A stretch of DNA of 11,374 nucleotides, taken from NCBI GenBank assembly GCA_009840065.1, contig VXON01000177.1, forward strand, positions 1 through 11,374. The letters run 5' to 3'. A program made the translations under genes and the position numbers. The notes beneath the pieces were generated by a model. That model had not been told where the DNA came from. It did no database searches and saw nothing but the letters and a program-made list of their open reading frames with translations. How positions within the stretch are numbered: position 1 is the stretch's first letter; each line of letters opens with the position of its first letter. This document shows positions 6,193 through 11,374 of the stretch, in pieces. The DNA is from Cenarchaeum sp. SB0662_bin_33. Its GTDB lineage: Archaea; Thermoproteota; Nitrososphaeria; Nitrososphaerales; Nitrosopumilaceae.

Positions 6193-7236
6193 CTAGTAAG
6201 AATCCCTAAATTTTAATAACAACTCCCTTTGACGCTTGTTTATCTTCTTGGGTATATCCACAATCAGCCGGACGTACATGTCACCGTTCCCCCAGGCATT
6301 AACCCTGGGCAGCCCCTTGCCGCGCAGTTTGATTATTGTATTTGACTGACTACCCGAATCAACATTCAGTGATGCAGGATCTTTTAGCGTGGGTATCTTG
6401 AACTTACCACCCAGAGTGGCATCAACAATATCAATATGATGATCAAAGTATATGTCAGCTCCATCCCGTCTGAAATATTTGTGGGGCTTCATATGAAGAC
6501 GGATAACTAGGTTACCGTTTATGCCGTTTGGCACTTCGTGTCCCTCACCCTCTATCATGTAGTCTGCGGGTTCTGCTCCGGCAGGTATGTCAAAGTCAAC
6601 CGCCTTTGTACCGCGATATTGCCCGGCGCCCTTACAATCCCGGCACGGTGTCTTTATGACAAAACCCCTGCCCTTACAATCCCGGCACGGCATCACTGTT
6701 CTAAAAGATGTAAATCCCATATTTCTTGTCGTCTGTCTCTGGCCACTCCCACTACAATATCTACAGGTCTCTCTTTTGGTTCCCGGCGCGCAGCCACTAG
6801 CTGAACAAGCATTACAGAGAACATCTTTTTCTACATCAAGATGTATCCGCTTGCCTTGTGCCAATTCCTCTAGTGTTAGTTCGATCTCCTTGAGCAGACT
6901 GTCTCCCTGATGCCGCCCATCCTCAAAACCCCTACCAAATCCACCGAATATGTTTTGAAAGATATCATCAAATCCACCACCCCCAAATATGTCTTCACGA
7001 GTGTACTGGCTGTCCACGCCCCTGTGACCTTGTTGATCATACAGCTGCCTCTTCTCCGGATCCGATAGTACACCGTAAGCCTCGGCTATCTCCTTGAAAT
7101 GTTCAGTAGCATCGGCAGATTTATTTCTGTCAGGATGAAATTTGAGGGCCAGTTTTCTGTACTGTGATTTTATCTCATCGGCATTGGCATCCTTACCAAT
7201 GCCTAAAACCTCATAATAATCTCGTTTTGCGCTCAA
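6193..7236 (-). CDS. dnaJ: DnaJ (Hsp40) co-chaperone
   Basis: This 347-residue type I Hsp40 stimulates the DnaK ATPase and delivers unfolded clients in the cytoplasm. The J domain (residues 4-70) has the essential HPD at 34-36. A Gly/Phe-rich stretch follows (83-105). The zinc domain has four CxxC motifs: C141/C144, C158/C161, C184/C187 and C198/C201. The two substrate-binding beta domains end near the C-terminus. It is somewhat shorter than E. coli DnaJ (376 residues). The start is TTG at 7236, supported by GAGGCG 7 nt upstream. The gene follows dnaK by 23 bp as the last gene of the operon. The third and fourth zinc motifs share an identical 21-nt sequence. Confidence 0.97.
   Translation of the reverse strand: MSAKRDYYEVLGIGKDANADEIKSQYRKLALKFHPDRNKSADATEHFKEIAEAYGVLSDPEKRQLYDQQGHRGVDSQYTREDIFGGGGFDDIFQNIFGGFGRGFEDGRHQGDSLLKEIELTLEELAQGKRIHLDVEKDVLCNACSASGCAPGTKRETCRYCSGSGQRQTTRNMGFTSFRTVMPCRDCKGRGFVIKTPCRDCKGAGQYRGTKAVDFDIPAGAEPADYMIEGEGHEVPNGINGNLVIRLHMKPHKYFRRDGADIYFDHHIDIVDATLGGKFKIPTLKDPASLNVDSGSQSNTIIKLRGKGLPRVNAWGNGDMYVRLIVDIPKKINKRQRELLLKFRDSY
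6628..6690 (-). repeat. Two identical 21-bp repeats in the dnaJ zinc domain
   Basis: The 21-nt words at 6628-6648 and 6670-6690 are identical and encode PCRDCKG twice, exactly 14 codons apart. The spacing is the normal one for zinc motifs 3 and 4 of DnaJ. The exact nucleotide identity, including third positions, is not required by the protein. Confidence 0.9.
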
Positions 7237-7243
7237 TCTGATT

Positions 7244-7249
7244 CGCCTC
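7244..7249 (-). promoter_or_regulatory. Shine-Dalgarno site for dnaJ
   Basis: GAGGCG on the minus strand, in the 23-bp dnaK-dnaJ gap, lies 7 nt before the TTG at 7236 and supports that codon as the start. Confidence 0.55.
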
Positions 7250-7259
7250 TAAAAGCGCA

Positions 7260-9119
7260 TTAATTTGGTTTAGCATTACTATCGGTGCCGGTCCGTCCCT
7301 GCTCACCGGACGTGGCTTCCTCCTGTGGGCCGGTCCGTCCCTGCTCACCATGCGTATCAGTGGACTGTTGTGACCTTTGGTATATCTGGGCGCTGATCTC
7401 ATTCACTAGGGCCTTTAGGGAGTCTAACTTTGCCTTTAACTCCTGCGTATCCTTGTCCAATGCTTCACGAGTCTCCTTGATGGCATCGGTTATCTTGATG
7501 CCTTCCTCCTGGCTTATCTTGTCCTTGAGATCCTGATTAATCAATTTTTCAGACGTATAAATAAAACTCTCTGCCTCGTTGCGCAGTGTTATCTTTTCTA
7601 ACTTTTCCTCATCATCCTTGGCATGCTGTTCTGCATCCTCGCGTAGCTTCTCTATCTCCTCCTTGTTCATCTTTGAGCTGGACTCTATCGTAATCTTGTT
7701 CTCCTTCTTTGTGCCCAAATCCTTGGCGGTGACATTTATTATTCCGTTGGTGTCTATGTCGAACTTTACCTCTATCTGAGGTACGCCCCGTGGCGCCGGA
7801 GGCAGCTCTGTTAGGTTAAAGCTACCCAGGGATACATTATCGGTAGCCATCGGCCTCTCGCCCTGAACCACATGTATGGTAACCGAAGTCTGATTGTCCG
7901 CGGCTGTCGTAAATACCTTGGATTTGGATGTGGGGATTGTAGTATTTCTCTCTATGAGGGGCTCACGCACTCCACCTAGAGTCTCGATTCCCAAGGTCAG
8001 CGGAGTGACATCCAACAGCACAATGTCAGTCTGAACATCACCCGCAATTATGCCTGCCTGTATGGCAGCACCCATAGCAACGGCCTCCATTGGGTCCACA
8101 CCCGCCTCCGGGTCCTTTCCAACAATCCCGGCCACATACTCCTTTACCACAGGCATGCGGGTAGGGCCGCCTACCAGGACTATGCGATCAATATCACCAA
8201 AGGTTATATCTGCGTCCTTTATTGCATTATCTAGCGAGGTCCTACATCTCTCAACTATGGGGCGGACCAGCTCTTCCAGCTTGGCTCGTGTAAGTCGTAC
8301 ATCCAGATTCTTTGCATTATTTTGGTGCATGGCTATAAACGGCAGATTGATATCCGTCTCCATTATGTTCGATAACTCTATTTTTGCCTTTTCGGCGGCT
8401 TCCTGAATACGGGTCATTGCCGTGGTATCTCCTGATGGGTCTATTCCCTCTTTTTTACGGAATTCGTCCAACACATAGTTTATTATGGCCTTATCCATGT
8501 CGGTACCGCCAAGATGTGTATCTCCTGATGTACTCATGACCTCAAAGACACCACCTCCCATCTCCATTATTGTAACATCCAGAGTACCGCCACCAAAGTC
8601 AAACACTAGAATCTTCAAATCCTCGGCAGCCTTGTCCAATCCAAACGCCAGGGATGCTGCAGTTGGCTCGTTTATTATGCGTACCACATCAAGACCTGCT
8701 ATCGTCCCAGCATCCTTGGTAGCCTGTCTTTGGTTGTCATTAAAGTATGCAGGAACTGTGATTACTGCCTTTTCCACAGTATCGCCGGTGAATGCTTCTG
8801 CATCTCTCTTTATCTTTTGAAGTATGAATGCGGATATCTGTTGGGGCTTGTAGTCTTTGCCCTGTATTGCAAACTTGTGTTCGGTACCCATCTTACGCTT
8901 GGCAGCAGCGATGGTGTTATCCGGATTGGTGACTGCCTGCCTGCGGGCCGGCTCCCCGACTAACAGCTGACCATCCTTGGCGAATGCAACTATTGAGGGA
9001 AATGCCTTGCCTCCCACAGAGGTCCCCTCGGCTGCGGGTATTATTGCTGGCTTACCAGCAGTCATGACGGCTGCTGCCGAATTACTTGTCCCTAAATCTA
9101 TTCCTATTACTTTGACCAA
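7260..9119 (-). CDS. dnaK: DnaK (Hsp70) chaperone
   Basis: This is a 619-residue ATP-dependent cytoplasmic chaperone. The nucleotide-binding domain (about 1-365) shows IGIDLGTSNS (phosphate 1), PAYFNDNQRQATKDAG, NEPTAASLAFGLD, DFGGGTLDVT (phosphate 2), GDTHLGG with Thr201, and LVGGPTRMP. The linker is VLLDVTPLTLG (367-377). The beta substrate-binding domain covers about 380-500, and a helical lid reaches about 580. The last 40 residues form a low-complexity hydrophilic tail, in which GEQGRTG occurs twice. The start is TTG at 9119, directly after the grpE TAA, with GGTGGAG 8 nt upstream inside grpE. Gene order grpE-dnaK-dnaJ indicates a single chaperone operon. Overall sequence style resembles thaumarchaeal DnaK from memory. 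Confidence 0.98.
   Translation of the reverse strand: MVKVIGIDLGTSNSAAAVMTAGKPAIIPAAEGTSVGGKAFPSIVAFAKDGQLLVGEPARRQAVTNPDNTIAAAKRKMGTEHKFAIQGKDYKPQQISAFILQKIKRDAEAFTGDTVEKAVITVPAYFNDNQRQATKDAGTIAGLDVVRIINEPTAASLAFGLDKAAEDLKILVFDFGGGTLDVTIMEMGGGVFEVMSTSGDTHLGGTDMDKAIINYVLDEFRKKEGIDPSGDTTAMTRIQEAAEKAKIELSNIMETDINLPFIAMHQNNAKNLDVRLTRAKLEELVRPIVERCRTSLDNAIKDADITFGDIDRIVLVGGPTRMPVVKEYVAGIVGKDPEAGVDPMEAVAMGAAIQAGIIAGDVQTDIVLLDVTPLTLGIETLGGVREPLIERNTTIPTSKSKVFTTAADNQTSVTIHVVQGERPMATDNVSLGSFNLTELPPAPRGVPQIEVKFDIDTNGIINVTAKDLGTKKENKITIESSSKMNKEEIEKLREDAEQHAKDDEEKLEKITLRNEAESFIYTSEKLINQDLKDKISQEEGIKITDAIKETREALDKDTQELKAKLDSLKALVNEISAQIYQRSQQSTDTHGEQGRTGPQEEATSGEQGRTGTDSNAKPN
7287..7349 (-). repeat. Two identical 21-bp repeats in the dnaK C-terminal tail
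   Basis: The words at 7287-7307 and 7329-7349 are identical and encode GEQGRTG twice in frame, 14 codons apart. The tail reads as two 14-residue units that share their first half (GEQGRTGPQEEATS, then GEQGRTG and TDSNAKPN). No bacterial-type Hsp70 end motif is present. Confidence 0.9.
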
Positions 9120-9617
9120 TTATGATTCTCCACCTTTTGTTGACACTTCTACCAAAGCTGTTCTTAGAACTCTATTGTTGATAATATATCCCTTTCTTAG
9201 CTCTTTTATCACGGTATTCTCTTCCAAATCAGACTTTTCGACTATGCGCATGGGCTCATGTAAATTTGTGTCCAGTACGTCTCCCACCGCATTCATGGGA
9301 GTGATGTTGTTCTTTGTCAGCATTGCGGTGGCATTCTTGAGTATGGAATCAAGACCTGACGTGTCTATCTCCTGCGCCTTATAGACATCCCGGGCACGCT
9401 CAAAGTCATCGTATATATTCAAAAAGTCTCGCATGACTACATCCATCTTTTGATTTATGCCGTCACGAATTGTCGCCTCGGCCCTTCTCTCCAGATTTAC
9501 ATAGTCCGCGAGCGCCCGCTTGTACTTCTCCTCGAATTCCAAGGATTTGGCCACATCGGTATCAGGCATAGTGTCTGGTTTGTTCTCTTCTGGTATATCG
9601 TCTGGCTCTTGGGACAT
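9120..9617 (-). CDS. grpE: GrpE nucleotide exchange factor
   Basis: This 165-residue protein is the ADP/ATP exchange factor for DnaK. An acidic, disordered N-terminus (residues 1-25) leads into a long helix (EEKYKRALADYVNLERRAEATI) used for dimerisation. The C-terminal beta domain carries the family signature around NLHEPMRIVEKSDLEENTVIKELRKGYI and ends in RVLRTALVEVS. The length is typical for compact archaeal GrpE. The start ATG at 9617 lies about 30 nt from a good TATA box, which suggests a near-leaderless operon transcript. Its stop is directly followed by the dnaK start with no spacer, and the dnaK SD lies within the last grpE codons. Confidence 0.96.
   Translation of the reverse strand: MSQEPDDIPEENKPDTMPDTDVAKSLEFEEKYKRALADYVNLERRAEATIRDGINQKMDVVMRDFLNIYDDFERARDVYKAQEIDTSGLDSILKNATAMLTKNNITPMNAVGDVLDTNLHEPMRIVEKSDLEENTVIKELRKGYIINNRVLRTALVEVSTKGGES
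9128..9134 (-). promoter_or_regulatory. Shine-Dalgarno site for dnaK
   Basis: GGTGGAG on the minus strand, inside the last codons of grpE, lies 8 nt before the TTG at 9119. It supports TTG as the dnaK start and suggests coupling to grpE translation. Confidence 0.6.
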
Positions 9618-9642
9618 TCATTATACTCTGCTTAATTACCAG

Positions 9643-9650
9643 TTTATATC
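9643..9650 (-). promoter_or_regulatory. TATA box of the grpE-dnaK-dnaJ operon
   Basis: GATATAAA on the minus strand is centred about 30 nt upstream of the grpE ATG. It falls in the 35-bp gap after the Rossmann-like gene. This gives the chaperone genes their own promoter, although read-through from upstream is possible. No clear heat-shock operator is visible. Confidence 0.6.
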
Positions 9651-9652
9651 TC

Positions 9653-10750
9653 TTAAACCGAGACCGTAGGCGTTGCCTTTATTATTATGGACTCCATATC
9701 GTCCTGTCTAGCCATTGCCTCCTCATAATTGGACTTTGAGCAGGCTATCACCAGCGTTGTTCGATTGGGACGAAAGTTCTTTAATGTACCGTGTTGCTCT
9801 ACCCTGCTTGTGTAATCTTGAAGTCTTGTCATCAGGTTTTGCATGACCTCAAGCCGGTCTCCCCGTATACTAAACCTGTCTACCTCCCAGGCGACTACAA
9901 TATCGGTACGACTCATTTTAAGTCCCTTCTCCCGGACTGTATGCTTGACACTATCAACAAGTTTTTTTATGTACATGTCTATGGCCCGAATGCCCCCCTT
10001 TACCAGATATAGTACATGCCCCACATTATCCTGAGAATCCTTGATTAACTGCAAATCCAACAGGCCCTCAACCATATCGTCCAGAAATGTCTCATTGGTA
10101 TATGGCAGGGCATCTGAAACATATGTCCCATACCTATACATCTCTATCTTGCTAATGGTTTTGGCAAACTTTGAGAATGCACTAATCGCATGCTCCCTTT
10201 CTGCCATTGTCATCGGAATAAACACCAGGTCTTTATCTAAAATATCAATCAATTCAGTATTCGTATTTCCCCGGACAGTTCCAACAATACCTCTCTGCTG
10301 TCCTGAGCCTAGTGGGTAGTAGTAGTACGAGATACCCTGTCCTGCTTCTACACCTGTAACGTGTTTTAGTAGTGATAAATTCTGTATATTCCCTCCCAGA
10401 CCCAATGGTATGTTGCATATTATTGAGCTACCATCTACCATATGCGCCACTGCATCCTTGAACTTTGAGTAAATCTCCATCTTGCAGTCATCCTCTACTC
10501 TGCGAATGCGGGGTGCAAAGAACAGGTATTTTGCTTCGGAGACCGCAACCTTTACAGGCACCGCATCCATCAAGGGCTCATCTGCATTTAGTGTAGCCAC
10601 ATCAGGGTACATCTTTGCTATCTCTGGCCTGAGTATGACTGCCGAACTCAAAGTCTCATCTATGAGGTGGACCTGTATTCTCCGCTCCACTAGCCTTGAT
10701 GCAAGGCTATATCCTTCCGTACTAAATCCATACACCACTGCATTTTCCAT
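9653..10750 (-). CDS. Uncharacterised Rossmann-like protein upstream of grpE
   Basis: I do not recognise a named family for this 365-residue protein. The N-terminus (AVVYGFSTEGYSLASRLVERRIQVHLIDE) looks like a beta-alpha-beta dinucleotide-binding unit. It has a GxxxxG turn at residues 8-13 and an acidic residue (D31) at the end of strand 2, as in NAD-linked sugar dehydrogenases. Middle and C-terminal parts have mixed helices, including a charged stretch at about 265-290, and a final strand-rich segment (TTLVIACSKSNYEEA). There is no signal peptide, Cys cluster or membrane segment. The ATG at 10750 is the longest start, but an AT box centred at about 10765 is only 15 nt away. A leaderless GTG at 10738 would lie 27 nt away and remains possible. 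The gene is 35 bp upstream of grpE on the same strand, so co-expression with the chaperones is plausible. Confidence 0.8.
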   Translation of the reverse strand: MENAVVYGFSTEGYSLASRLVERRIQVHLIDETLSSAVILRPEIAKMYPDVATLNADEPLMDAVPVKVAVSEAKYLFFAPRIRRVEDDCKMEIYSKFKDAVAHMVDGSSIICNIPLGLGGNIQNLSLLKHVTGVEAGQGISYYYYPLGSGQQRGIVGTVRGNTNTELIDILDKDLVFIPMTMAEREHAISAFSKFAKTISKIEMYRYGTYVSDALPYTNETFLDDMVEGLLDLQLIKDSQDNVGHVLYLVKGGIRAIDMYIKKLVDSVKHTVREKGLKMSRTDIVVAWEVDRFSIRGDRLEVMQNLMTRLQDYTSRVEQHGTLKNFRPNRTTLVIACSKSNYEEAMARQDDMESIIIKATPTVSV

Positions 10751-11096
10751 ATCTTTGGTAAATTATATTGCCAAAAAAACTTATGGTTGTGGTTTTACAT
10801 ATAGGACTTGGCAGTATGCATCTAAAGGACCTGCGCATAGCACATTTTAAAACCAACAGTGATGCTGGGAATAATTACGTAGGAATGCCACGCAAAAGTT
10901 AGGATTTGGTATGCCGTCTTAGTGTCTGGCATGTACATGTGTGTTGTAGGCGGCACATTTCATATCGATACAGCACAACATCAGTGGTGTCGCTCCCGAG
11001 GGAAAATTTATCCTATAAACACACACAAATAATACTAATATTATATTGAAGGTACTGCCTGTGTGGTGAGCCTACAATAATGCATCGCAGTATGGC
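10751..11096. other. 346-bp region without a convincing gene
   Basis: No good coding frame is seen on either strand. The region holds an AT box at 10761-10769 for the leftward gene, a 10-bp palindrome CATGTACATG at 10930-10939, and an AT-rich tract (about 11030-11047) that may be the tRNA-Gln promoter. The rest (about 10800-11020) is of mixed composition and unexplained. Confidence 0.55.
11036..11047 (+). promoter_or_regulatory. Possible TATA box for tRNA-Gln
   Basis: The AT-rich stretch CTAATATTATAT lies about 55 nt upstream of the tRNA 5' end, which would give a leader of roughly 25 nt. A weaker AT stretch (ACAATAATG, about 11074-11082) is closer, so the choice is uncertain. Confidence 0.35.
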
Positions 11097-11169
11097 AGCC
11101 CGGTAGTGTAGCGGTCAAGCATAGGGGCCTTTGGAGCCCTTGGCCCCAGTTCGAATCTGGGCCGGGCTA
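11097..11169 (+). tRNA. tRNA-Gln (anticodon UUG)
   Basis: The plus strand folds as a 73-nt cloverleaf. The acceptor stem is AGCCCGG/CCGGGCU, and the D arm is GUGU/GCAU with loop AGCGGUCAA. The anticodon stem is GGGGC/GCCCU with loop CUUUGGA, giving UUG, which reads CAA (Gln). A four-base variable loop and the T arm CCCAG-UUCGAAU-CUGGG follow. The discriminator is A, and CCA is not encoded (TCT follows). Confidence 0.95.
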
Positions 11170-11207
11170 TCTATGAGTTTATACATAATTATCGATCTTT
11201 AATAGTG

Positions 11208-11218
11208 TTTTATTTTTT
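11208..11218 (+). terminator. T-rich terminator after tRNA-Gln
   Basis: The T-rich run TTTTATTTTTT begins about 39 nt after the tRNA end. Archaeal RNA polymerase terminates at oligo-T tracts without needing a hairpin, so this is the likely end of the tRNA transcript. A second T-rich run lies near 11236-11247. Confidence 0.5.
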
Positions 11219-11269
11219 AAATAATAGCACAACCTTTCTATTTTTATTATTCAATGTGACTTTAATAAT

Positions 11270-11374
11270 TTAAATTATATAAAAGTTGTATGAACCAAGC
11301 TTTTTCACAATATGATCAGCCAAAATTGAACTCGTAAATGTGGTTAATAATACGTGCGCAGAATACCCAATTGT
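11270..11374 (-). CDS. Possible 3' end of a gene entering from the right edge (partial)
   Basis: One minus-strand frame is open for 34 codons from the edge to a TAA at 11272-11270. It reads TIGYSAHVLLTTFTSSILAD and then HIVKKLGSYNFYII. An open stretch this long is mildly unexpected in such AT-rich DNA, but chance cannot be excluded. I recognise no family. If real, it converges on tRNA-Gln. Confidence 0.25.
   Translation of the reverse strand, partial: TIGYSAHVLLTTFTSSILADHIVKKLGSYNFYII

Noticed and set aside
7211..7402. Minus-strand frame across the dnaK end with repeated RDGPA residues
   Set aside because: It is a shadow of the 21-bp repeat in dnaK, which has overwhelming coding evidence in its own frame.
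10931..11032. 33-codon frame beginning ATG TAC ATG, before tRNA-Gln
   Set aside because: It is short, has no SD or well-spaced TATA box, and its composition (MYMCVVGGTFHIDTAQ) fits no recognisable small protein.
11338..11374. ATG-started frame running off the right edge (MWLIIRAQNTQL)
   Set aside because: It has only 12 codons with no clear promoter or SD, and the opposite strand frame is longer.

Overview
The window looks archaeal, most likely from a Nitrososphaerota (Thaumarchaeota) genome of intermediate GC content; marine group I or a relative would fit, but this is inferred from recalled protein style and not from a search. The support is as follows. DnaK and the grpE-dnaK-dnaJ order look thaumarchaeal. 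Start sites follow archaeal rules: AT-rich TATA-like boxes lie about 25-30 nt upstream of leaderless start codons, and GGTG/GAGG Shine-Dalgarno (SD) sequences appear inside operons. The tRNAs are compact, and two of the three lack a genome-encoded CCA.

Left part (1-3650, + strand). A 948-residue UPF0182-type membrane protein is followed, with a 4-base TTGA overlap, by a stand-alone class I glutamine amidotransferase resembling the GMP synthase A subunit. Upstream lies a 47-bp segment that matches, inverted, the start of the cysteine-cluster gene 5.6 kb away. A divergent partial gene may run off the left edge.

Middle part (3651-6193). A C39-peptidase-like/TPR protein gene with its own promoter, SD and inverted repeat ends one base from a tRNA-Gly(CCC) on the other strand. 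That tRNA and a small zinc-ribbon gene diverge from one shared AT box. The zinc-ribbon gene converges on, and overlaps by 6 bp, a YkgJ-type cysteine-cluster gene. A tRNA-Leu(CAG) follows after about 270 bp of non-coding DNA.

Right part (6193-10750, - strand). The chaperone operon grpE-dnaK-dnaJ is transcribed leftward from a clear TATA box. Upstream of it on the same strand is a 365-residue Rossmann-like protein of unknown function. DnaK has an unusual C-terminal tail with an exact 21-bp repeat. The third and fourth zinc motifs of DnaJ also share an exact 21-bp repeat. The last 600 bp hold no convincing protein gene but contain a tRNA-Gln(UUG) followed by AT-rich DNA.

Functionally this is mostly core genome: Hsp70 folding machinery, tRNAs, a nucleotide-pathway amidotransferase and a conserved envelope protein. 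I found no defence island, CRISPR array or transposase. The more unusual items are the inverted partial duplication, the symmetric tRNA/mRNA promoter, the internal repeats in dnaK and dnaJ, and the heavy use of TTG start codons.
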